Shown here piece after piece: positions 56,601 to 64,000 of a stretch of 64,000 bases of DNA (positions are counted from its first letter, which is position 1; every line of letters starts with the position of its first letter). The notes under the pieces were generated by a model. The model worked only from the letters and a program-made list of their open reading frames with translations. It had not been told where the DNA came from and did not search any database. Made by a program: the position numbers and the translations under genes. The stretch is from Pisaster brevispinus (lineage: Eukaryota; Echinodermata; Asteroidea; Forcipulatida; Asteriidae), in assembly GCA_023634235.1 (NCBI GenBank), contig JAMKCF010000002.1, forward strand, positions 12,227,091 through 12,291,090. Reading direction: 5' to 3'.

Positions 56601-57822
56601 AATACACACAATTATTGGCGTTATCAAGAAAAAACAACAAAAAGCAAAAAAGAAACAGTACACTACAAGAAATTGAATAGTTAGATAAAGATTAGTGTTT
56701 GATGAAGATAACACCCCAAAAATCAAAGACTTATTTCCACTGTGGTCCTAAAAATTAAAATCAAAGTACAGTTGACTCTCTTTAATACGAGCTCGGAAGA
56801 TACGAGACGCCGATTTATACAAGGTTTTTCACTGGTCAGTCCCGAACTGTCCCATGCTTGTTTCTGTCTTAAAAAACGGAAGATACAAGCATGGTCGTAA
56901 CGAGAACAAAAATGATACAAGGTATTTTAGTGATGCTGTGATGACAAAATGTATTGTTTTTCATACTTTTGTAGCGAGGTTTGAAAAAAATTGGGTTGTC
57001 TACCATTCATTTAAGGCTCAGAAATTACATTCTTTGTTGCCAAACTATTTATCGGATCGGATCGGCCGTGCAGTTCCATTCGATACGAACACCAGAAACA
57101 TTTCCCTAGTAGCAGTAATCTACACGTGAAATCCTACTTCTCAGTTCTTGACTTAGACATGTTAGACGACTACCAACGAAAATGTTCAGCATAGGCCGGC
57201 GGACCTCGTATTAACAAGAGCCGACTGTCATAAACTCTCTTGTCATTGATCATGTGCCTCAGTCATTTCAGAGTTTTTTCTTTCACATTCAGACATTCAA
57301 CGACCCATTAGCTTGGATTGGGCACCTGCAGTCTGCAGTCCAGTGCAGTGGCACTGCCACTGACACGTGCTGCTGGCAGCTATCATGGCTGTGGCACTGG
57401 TCTGGGTAACTGTTAAAAAACCTGTAGCCCATCTGATAATTTCTAACACAGTCATGACAGTTGTCTTACGACGTACCGTAGCTATCTTACGCTATTTTTG
57501 TATACAGCTACACTAACACTAGTAATAGTATTTAGTAACAGTGTAGCACTCAACAGTTAACAATAACAATGCATTAACATTAACAACACAACTGGCACTG
57601 GGCATGACACTAATTAAAATTGACAGAGGGAACAAATTCACTGGATTTCTTCCAATTCCTGTGAATTGGCTCTAGAATTGGGCTAGCCAGCCATCTAGAC
57701 TGAAGTCTTTTCCTTCCTTGATGCTTCCTCACTGAGTCTAAATACTTCCGTAGTGCTTCTATTGCTAAAAATTTTCCCTTACCAATTAGACCGATCTGTT
57801 TCAACTTCGTGGAGGCCGCCAT
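47668..57822 (-). CDS. TATDN1: TATDN1: TatD-type metal-dependent DNase, thirteen coding exons
   Basis: Coding exons (high to low): 57822-57783, 56369-56349, 55647-55603, 54608-54559, 53785-53722, 53126-52977, 52566-52524, 51607-51522, 50520-50480, 49797-49721, 49075-49005, 48580-48448, 47764-47668. All have GT/AG borders and consistent phases; the sum is 918 nt, giving 305 residues plus TGA (human TATDN1 is 297). Motifs in order are DIGLNLTD (14-21), VGCHPTR (80-86), GECGLDYDR (119-127, metal ligand Glu120), LFLHCRNSH (His157), [10 protein letters not shown] (His182), GINGCSLKT and LLIETDAPWC (Asp230). The His-X-His of bacterial TatD is replaced by Asn near the start, as is usual for TATDN1. 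The family cleaves DNA with divalent metals and is linked to DNA turnover; the role here is inferred. It appears intact. The start codon is chosen because it begins the family N-terminus and lies in the first in-frame exon. Confidence 0.96.
48605..48995. repeat. Degenerate AGTACTTAGTACCTCTT minisatellite in TATDN1 intron
   Basis: Units built on the palindromic words AGTACT and TTAGTACCTAGTAA repeat for about 390 bp, with units of about 16-18 bp and a higher-order repeat of about 110 bp (TTTGTACTTAGTACCTAGTA at about 48625 and again at 48750). It fills most of the intron between exons 11 and 12. Confidence 0.85.
49200..49660. repeat. Tandem repeat of about 160 bp (partly tRNA/SINE-derived) in TATDN1 intron
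   Basis: CTAGAGACCAGTTCGAATCC, AAATCAAGATGTT-type words, TATAAAGACTATTATTTG and GTGTGTTATAAGCAATGC recur about three times between 49315 and 49660. The first part (49245-49330) contains a reversed tRNA-like segment (GGGATTCAAACACACCAGTC ... TAGACCACTGGCTTG), so a SINE may have seeded the array. The array ends about 60 bp before exon 10. Confidence 0.7.
50591..50733. mobile_element. Foldback element with GGCTAY hexamers and about 40-bp inverted ends
   Basis: The left arm CTTGTCCGAATTGGCGGCTA + CAGCTACGGCTATGGC and the right arm GCCATAGCCGTAGCCGCCAA + TTCGGATACAGCC pair almost completely. There is no ORF. It lies in a TATDN1 intron, 70 bp from exon 9. Relatives: 14745-14822 and 63803-63922. 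Confidence 0.85.
51205..51375 (-). mobile_element. Reverse-oriented tRNA-derived SINE fragment
   Basis: On the minus strand GGTTGTGGGTTCGAATCTGG resembles a B box. The neighbouring plus-strand text TGTCTTGCTCATGGACCAAAG and CACTTTAGACCGGTACACTA resembles a second SINE-type head and body. It lies in a TATDN1 intron. Confidence 0.5.
51740..51850 (-). mobile_element. tRNA-derived SINE head (minus strand)
   Basis: Minus strand GGCGTGATGTGGCCAAGCGG + TTTAGTTGACCGGACCC gives an A-box region with a Ser/Leu-tRNA-like variable arm. GTGTGAGTTCGAACTCCGGT gives the B box. Plus-strand ATTGCTCAAGGGCACAAGTG next to it matches the GAGCAA body of the SINEs at 35813 and 36191. It is in the TATDN1 intron before exon 8. 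Confidence 0.7.
52360..52450 (+). mobile_element. tRNA-like SINE head
   Basis: GCTAGACAGCTCAGTTGCTG and GGTCACAGGTTCAAATCTCG are spaced like A and B boxes, followed by AGTTCCTTTGTTCAACCC. The stems do not support a functional tRNA. It lies about 75 bp downstream of TATDN1 exon 7 in the intron. Confidence 0.5.
53993..54134. mobile_element. Nearly complete 140-bp hairpin in TATDN1 intron
   Basis: The arms AACTATAACTAGTAAACTTG and CAAGTTTACTAGTTATAGTT are exact. The inner parts also pair (CTCTTTTTGGAGGAGTGTTG with CACACTCCTCCCAAAAGAG), leaving a very small loop. There are no coding or SINE features. Consistent with a tiny MITE; RNA from this intron would form a long stem. Confidence 0.85.
56769..57227. 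mobile_element. Tigger/pogo-like non-autonomous element, second copy
   Basis: Ends are CAGTTGACTCTCTTTAATAC and CCTCGTATTAACAAGAGCCG + ACTG. The left flank is TA; the right flank is TC, a decayed TA. Internal text such as CGGAAGATACAAGCATGGTC and ATGTATTGTTTTTCATAC matches the 37066-37738 copy. It lies in TATDN1 intron 1. Confidence 0.8.
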
Positions 57823-57830
57823 CTTGCAGT
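57783..57830 (-). promoter_or_regulatory. YY1-like element overlapping the TATDN1 start codon
   Basis: On the minus strand the start is embedded in CAAGATGGCGGCCTCC. AAGATGGCGGC is the classic YY1 site, which in many animal housekeeping genes sits just downstream of the transcription start and includes the initiator ATG. It suggests transcription starts close to 57830-57850. Assignment is by motif only. Confidence 0.5.
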
Positions 57831-57859
57831 ACTCACTTTAGATTGGTACCATTTACATT

Positions 57860-60240
57860 ATTATGTTAAAATGAAGTAGGGTGGCGTCATTTGACACGAC
57901 CTGTGTCCATTACTAAACTTGTTTAAGTCTCTTCATGTCTTGATTCCGCGTGTGTCCGCCGCAGCCAGCTTCATAGTTTCTTTTGCCCGATTTTCTAGCC
58001 CATTTTTTCATAACTATGACAAATGCTTATTAACTAAATTATAAAACAAATAAATAATAAATATTAAATAATTATAAACTTCGGATTTGTCATAATTTTG
58101 ACTTGTGACATACCAGGTATTATGAGATACATCATATTGATAAGTATAATATTATAAGTCATAAAAAAATATTAGGCCTAATTGTGACTTTCTTTCTCTC
58201 TCTCTCAAAATCCCTTTAACGCAACCGTCATTCACAATTTTTCTTTATCCGTTAACTTGCGTTAAGTAGGCCTAAAAGCTAACAAATTTTGATCTATGCC
58301 ATTAGTCTCACTCAATAACTGATCTTTATATGACGTCATTTGAGTACTAGAGGTCAAAAGGAGATTGTTCATTGGCCAAATCTCCACGTTTCCACTGTTT
58401 CATCACCGGTTTACCCCTAAGATGGCGGCTTGATGATGTCAATACATAAGGTCCTAATTAAAGGGGCACTCACGTCGTGATATAGTCTGCTTGTAGCTGG
58501 ACACCTTGGCTGGACATAAAAGCATGAACTCTCACCCTCGCGCGCGTTGAGCGTCACATCACGAACAAAAGCTTCAAAGGGCGCCGTCATTATCGCGCGC
58601 TTGTGCAGTAACTGGGTGAGAGTTCAGAATTTTGTTTGGTCACAGACTCGCTGTGATCACGGCACCTTTAAAGGCCAGGGTGTTTTGTGTAACTTTTATG
58701 AAACGCTCGCGTATACGGGCGTCACTATCACCCAATAAGATTCAAATGAAACAAATTTCAGGATAAAGGATCAGTCACTCTAGCCCATGGAAGCGCAAGT
58801 AAATAATTATTTCCGTCAATTCCGTGTTAACGTTTGTTTATTTTTGCGTCTGCTCTCTCCGCCCAATCTCATCCGTCAACGGACTTGGACAAAAACTCAA
58901 AAAAAAACCAGACTGTATACCCACAAAAGCTCGTGCAGACGACAATATTGTGTTTCTTAACAAAAGGCGGGAAACTATAAGTGACCCAATCATCAATTGC
59001 GGCACAGTTGAATGATCCCAACGGATCCGGAGTTTGGGGATAAATATTGTTCAGTTCGTGCTGTCAAAATAGGGGGACCACCTCAGCGCCCAGAACACGG
59101 AACTCATTGTCGCATTAATTGTCGCAATCAGGAACACGCTTCGGATGGGTCTGTATACCACATGAAGGCTTGGGTATTATAAAACAGCAGTGATATCGGC
59201 ACTCAGCGCTCTCCTTCAAGAACTTTATTGATCGTGGCTTATAAAACAAAATCCAAGGTGAGTACTGGTTTGAAATTTTGAAACATCGATAGGCCTAGAA
59301 TCTTAGGGGCTAAGAGACAGCAATGTAGGCTAATTTTGTGATAATATTAAATTATAAAGCAAAGCATCTGCATTGTAGTGGTTCGATGTGCTGAGGAGCA
59401 CGGCCGTTTAAATTGAGTGTTGGGATAAACCCAGTGTAACAAAATTGGCGAGATTTGATAGATCATTTCCTCTTTTAGTCTGCGACGTCAAAAGGCAGCC
59501 CACGCCAAAATATAAGGAAATAATGTGTACATGGTAATTTCACTCACCCATAGTGAAACTTTGGTACAGAGAATGAACACGAATAAAGGGATATACAACA
59601 TTGCCCTTTGACTCATAGTATAGCCTATAGATAACTGACGTGTTCGTCACCCAGGTTGCAAAATGATAGTTACGTACATTATTGTTCAAGTGGGCCAAAT
59701 CAAAACAAACAAACGAAACAAAACAAACACACAACTTGCTGGAAATCTTGATGCGGGGAACTCTTCGGATAAGGATTTTCTTTTGCGTCCACACGGAGGC
59801 TCTTTTCGAAATCACGGCTACTAGGGCTAAAAAATAAGCCGTGGTTTCGAAGAGGTACAAATTTCGAGTCAGGTAGCGAATTTACTTTTTTCCCCTTTCC
59901 TTCTCAAGACTAAGGCAGCCTAAAATGGACACTCAGAGAGTAAGACAAAGAAAGTCATTATTATGACTTTATACATCACATAATTTCGACTCAAGTCATT
60001 ATGACTTAGGCCTAGCAACAAGTAACGATAATGACGTTTATAATTGTCTAATATATCTCATAAGTATGACTCAATTGGCACAATTCATAGTTATGATTTA
60101 CGCTAGTTCATTATGATGAGATATATATTGGTCATATACAGTTATGACTTTTATACAGTTATAACTCATTGTCCCTTTAACGCTTCCGTAAAAGACAGCT
60201 TAATCTGTGCAATTTGTATGGAAGCCCCGTTGCGGAGCCC
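57860..60240. other. No gene supported; dispersed repeats
   Basis: 58100-58235 and 59945-60190 carry the TCATAATTATGA palindrome array and its CCCTTTAACGC leader. 58330-58452 is the second copy of the ATGACGTCATTTGAGTA ... AAGATGGCGGCTTGATG repeat. A good donor (CCAAG|GTGAGTACTGG at about 59256), after a compact stretch from 59190, could mark a non-coding first exon on the plus strand, but no following exon is recognisable. Confidence 0.45.
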
Positions 60241-60274
60241 CGTAGATGTTACACTCTAATAACCACCGTGTCAG

Positions 60275-60460
60275 AATTGAGACAGACCCATTTCTGAGTC
60301 AGGCTGTCCCGGAATCTGTGTCAAAAATGATCCCGAAGTGGGTCGAGGTGACGCAGAATCAACGAGTTAACAACCCAGTTTCAACCAATGTCCAGGCCAG
60401 CCTGACCCTGAAGAGGATCAAGGGTCAGGCTCCCTGTGTCCCGGAAGCCGGGTCAATTTG
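60275..60460. repeat. GGGTCAGG/CCCGGAATCTG dispersed repeat
   Basis: It contains TGAGTCAGGCTGTCCCGGAA, CTGTGTCAAAAATGATCCCG and GTGTCCCGGAAGCCGGGTCA, the same words as the copies at 10855-11045 and 62795-62920. It ends directly at the foldback element starting at 60465. Confidence 0.65.
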
Positions 60461-60464
60461 ACCA

Positions 60465-60659
60465 GGGCCCAATTTCACGGAGCTGCTTAAGCAGAAAAAT
60501 ATTGCTTAACAATTGTCTGCTAAGCAGAAATGAGCAGGATACCAGTCACAAATTGTACATGTGACATGGTAGCTTGGTTGGTGACCTTATTCTGGTAAGC
60601 ATAATTTTGTTGTGCTTAGCTACTTTTTGTGCTTAAGCAGCTCTATGCAATTGGGCCCT
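60465..60659. mobile_element. Foldback element, GGGCCCAATTTCACGGAGCT family
   Basis: Ends are GGGCCCAATTTCACGGAGCT + GCTTAAGCAG and CTTAAGCAGCTCTATGCAAT + TGGGCCC. Internal words (CTAAGCAGAAATGAGCAGGA, TAGCTTGGTTGGTGACC) match the pair at 20261-20630. Confidence 0.87.
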
Positions 60660-60869
60660 GGGAGTTTCTAGAGTGTATGGGGCCTATTATTCACGTAGAG
60701 CCTGCTATTCACTGTCGGTGTTTATTTTGCTCGTTAAAACTAAACATAAACCAACATTTCTTCTATTTCACTGATTTGCACTGTCGAATGGGCACAAACC
60801 TGAATCCCATTGACTCGAAAAGTTTTGATGTAATTCTTTTTCCATACATCAAATGTAAGTAATTTTCAT

Positions 60870-63400
60870 TTGTTTAAATATTGAAGTTCACTTTTTGTTT
60901 GCTGACGAGAAACTGAAGATAGACTCTGAGTAGTAACCAGTCAAGATCGCTTTGCTGTTCTGCTTTCCCATATCTGAAGGTTTCTAAAATTGGTGAAAGA
61001 GGGGGCGTACTAGCTACGCCTCTTAAACCCAGGACCCCAAGACCGCGACTATTCTTTCTTATCCAATCTATCAACCTTAAACCGCGGATTATTTCAAAAC
61101 CCACGGGATTGAACAAAGGTTCGACCTCCATCTGGCCTCGGGACAGCCATACATTCACGGGCGAATCGCGTCCATTGGCGCCATGAAAGCCATGGATTTA
61201 GACTCACAATATTTACTCCACTTTTGTTCAATTGAGCAAAATGGAGAATTCAAACCAAGCAGTTTCCCATGTGCATACTAAAGAAAACCCCAGTGGGATA
61301 TTGTTGAATAATACGATTGGAATGATATGATGAAAAACTCTCAAGTATTAGAGCTTTGTATAAGAATACAAAGAGCTTTGCAAACAAAGTCTACATTCAT
61401 TGTTTGACCGTGGTAGTCTATTTTTGCCAAGATTCCGTGACTATTTTGCCATTCTGATTGACGATTGATGGACAGTTGAATAATGTACAAACGTTTTATG
61501 ATGAATAGATTGCTACAATTTCCCCAATTGTCAACTTCTACTCCAAATTCTAGCAATAATTTTAAGGCGAAATGAAACGTTGACGTTACATGTGGTTTTT
61601 CAAAAATAATTGTTGTTGTTTGTTGGGGTGTTGGGGTGTTTGTTTGTTTGTTTGTTTGTTCTTTGGTGTTTTTCATGAACGTTGCTTGTTGCGCTCATTG
61701 GTTACAATGGTGACAACAAGTTTGGCCTAAATTTATTTTGCTATAATTGCCACGGCTTCATTGTTTTCATCATCCCATGAGCACCGTCATCTTTGCCTGA
61801 ATATTTTCCGATAACTTTGAGATATTTTGCTCAAACTTTAGACGATTGGAATGGATTTCTTCACACACAACAATTCTCTGCATGCCTACAGGTTGATTAC
61901 ATCATTTGCAGACATGAACAAATGTACTTCCAAGTTACTATAAAATAAAAAAACTACTTGTCTAAAAGTACATATTATTCCCAAGTATCCAGTGAAATAG
62001 TTTCGCCAGGTGTTGTTACATGATACAGAAAAATGCAATTCTGTATCATTTTGAAGCCAACATCGTTTGGATGTGTGAGTTTCATTCAATGTCTGTCTGA
62101 CAGCTTAAAATCACCACCATTTTTGTGCTTGTTTTTCTCGGCAGTCGTGGATGCACATATATGTAAACAGGTCGGTGAAATCCACATTTTCGCGAAAAAA
62201 TACAACAATTACAAATGATTTAAATTTCCCTTTAAACTTTCATTTAAACCCCAAACTTCGGATCACACTACTCCTCCCACAAAATCTGTGGAATAATAAA
62301 AGTTGGTTCTCAAGCCTGCAGGCACTGAAACGTTGCTTGCTCCAATCAATCAACTTAACAAAAAATCAATGACTAGTTTATTAAACTCGCCGATACCGCA
62401 AAACTTTCTAGCTTTCTATACCTGGCTATGGCCTGCAGGGAAGGGACTGAAATCAGGGCTGAGTGACGGGGGTTACAGCGACGTTTATACCGCCTTCAAC
62501 AGATCCACCGCATGCCCAGCGTGTGTGCAAGTGGAGTTTTTACGCTCAAGTGGTTTTGTGGGTCTCAAAGCGGGTCACGTGATAAACATTGGTAAAAGGT
62601 GTTTTCTATACATTTCGTTGACGACAATGTTTTGTTGGCTGTTAGACGTGTTCTACAATGTACGAGGCAACCCCATTCTTTCAAATCATCCATTCAATAA
62701 AAACATTAAATGGAGAATGAGTTTTTGTGTGTAAAGTCCCTTTTCAATGCCCCGCCCTCTTGTTATTTATAGTTCCTCACTCTATAAAAGCTCCCCGGTC
62801 AGAATTGACCCGGATTCTGGGTTCCATTTCCGGGTCAGGCTCACCCGGAAAAACAAAAAATTAAATGAGATTTTCCTTCGGATTCCACGTCATTTCTGAC
62901 CTGGGAAGTTGTTAGGGCCATGTCACACGAGGAAATTTACAGGCAACCAGTTCCAGGCAATCTCCAAACAAGAAAAGGCATTCACATTTAAATTGTCATA
63001 TTATTTCCTTTAGGATTGTAAGACATAGTTTAAAAAAATAAAATAAAATATCTCCTGTGCAACCAAAGAGTTCCTTTGCATGCAGTGCTGTTGGTTGCCT
63101 CCAAGAAGAAAAGGCATTCACATTTTTTAAATGTTCACATATTTTTTCTGAGGGATTGTAAGACATTGTTTGAAAAATTACTCCTGTGCTACTAAAGTGG
63201 TCCTGTAGCGTACACTGTGGTTGGTTGCCTCCAAGTTGCCTGGAAAAGTTGCCTCGTGTGACAAGGCCCTTAGAATGCTCCCTCACGTCAATGTAACCAA
63301 ACTGACCCTGATGACGTTTTGCGGAAATTTGTCTCAATTCGTGAGGGCATGCGACCACGTAGCGTTTTCACAGCCGTGTGTTTTGCCAACCAGTGATTGG
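60870..63400. other. No gene supported
   Basis: (TTTG)n lies at about 61640-61660. A 143-codon plus-strand frame at 62303-62734 has no recognised domain or splice support. 62795-62920 is a GGGTCAGG-type repeat. 62985-63235 is a direct repeat of about 120 bp (GATTGTAAGACATWGTTT and CTCCTGTGC...GGTTGCCTCCAAG words occur twice). Confidence 0.45.
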
Positions 63401-63802
63401 CAAAAGTACGGGCGGCCTTCACATAATATATATATATATATATAAATAAATACATAATTCAACAAAAAAATTATAATACAATATAATAATACACTCATAC
63501 CAAAATGACCGATAAATCAATTGTTCTATATCCATTTTTATCACAAAGCTACACCTAGCCTATTCTTCATTAAAAAAACAACAATAAAAAAACAAACAAC
63601 AACAACAACAACACTTTACCAAACATTTAAATTTGATTCCCCAAACCAAATCATTTTGCGATACAAGGCCTACCATACACAATGTTGGTCATGCTTGTAA
63701 AACATATAAGAAAGGTATATTATTAACGGGGATGGGAATATGACTTAAACGTTTAATCTAATTCGGGAAACTTTTAATTTTGAAAACCTTACAGCAAATC
63801 TT

Positions 63803-63922
63803 TGTCCGAATAGGCAGCTGCGGCTTCATTGTTATATGAACATGTGTTGAAAGCATCGAAGGCCAATAGCAACGTCCTCAGCAACAGCCACAGCCGTAGC
63901 TGTAGCCGTAGCTACGGCGGGA
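63803..63922. mobile_element. Foldback element with GGCTAY hexamers, third copy
   Basis: TTTGTCCGAATAGGCAGCTG + CGGCTTC on the left. AACAGCCACAGCCGTAGCTG + TAGCCGTAGCTACGGCGGG on the right. More diverged than the 50591-50733 copy, but the CGTCCTCAGCAACAGCC interior is shared. Confidence 0.65.
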
Positions 63923-64000
63923 TACCATTTAAAAAACAATACATAATCACATGACGTTTTGTCAAGCTGGTATACCTGTTTAGCATTTGCTATACGGGTT

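Noticed and set aside
59190..59270. Possible non-coding first exon with GTGAGT donor
   Set aside because: No downstream exon could be tied to it, so it is not called as a gene.
62303..62734. 143-codon plus-strand frame
   Set aside because: No recognised domain, no convincing splice sites, and composition like the surrounding non-coding sequence.

Overview
The window is nuclear DNA of an animal. Genes are short exons with GT/AG introns, spread through AT-rich sequence that is full of foldback elements, tRNA-derived SINE-like repeats and minisatellites. The abundant dispersed element ending in GAAATTGGGCCC, together with the gene content, suggests a marine deuterostome invertebrate, most likely an echinoderm. 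That assignment is inference. I see no prokaryotic operon, rRNA, CRISPR or viral gene.

Left third (about 0.6-20 kb, minus strand): three successive copies of the 2'-5'-oligoadenylate synthetase (OAS) fold with the same exon order. Copy 3 (19799 to 14461) comes first in transcription, then copy 2 (13615 to 10510), then copy 1 (from 1141, running off the left edge). Splice phases allow copy 3 to join copy 2, and perhaps copy 1, into one multidomain protein like vertebrate OAS2/OAS3. Copy 3 has Asn in place of the third catalytic Asp. Copy 2 has lost the AG of the acceptor before its P-loop exon. The first exon of copy 1 is only open from a weak internal acceptor. A one-helix membrane exon (2258-2087) lies just upstream of copy 1.

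Middle (20-40 kb): repeats, including a foldback element with an exact 9-bp target duplication (21264-21687) and a minisatellite that reverses orientation (26560-27170). After these comes a minus-strand C2H2 zinc-finger gene of the ZNF362/ZNF384 - rotund/squeeze - LIN-29 family. Its last exon is 33069-31691, one upstream exon is at 35294-35228, and a possible first coding exon is at 39843. A 27-bp minisatellite of about 23 units lies just downstream of its stop.

Right third (42-58 kb): two convergent genes with complete reading frames reconstructed here. A five-exon plus-strand gene (42451-46244, 162 aa) belongs to the C22orf15/CXorf65 family of unknown function. A thirteen-exon minus-strand gene (57822-47668, 305 aa) is TATDN1, a TatD-type metal-dependent DNase. 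All its splice phases agree, and it includes a 21-nt microexon. From 58 to 64 kb I see only repeats and no supportable gene.

The genes do not form a pathway. The OAS cluster is the part with clear biological interest: an innate-immune nucleotide-second-messenger enzyme family that appears to be duplicating domains and partly losing catalysis.
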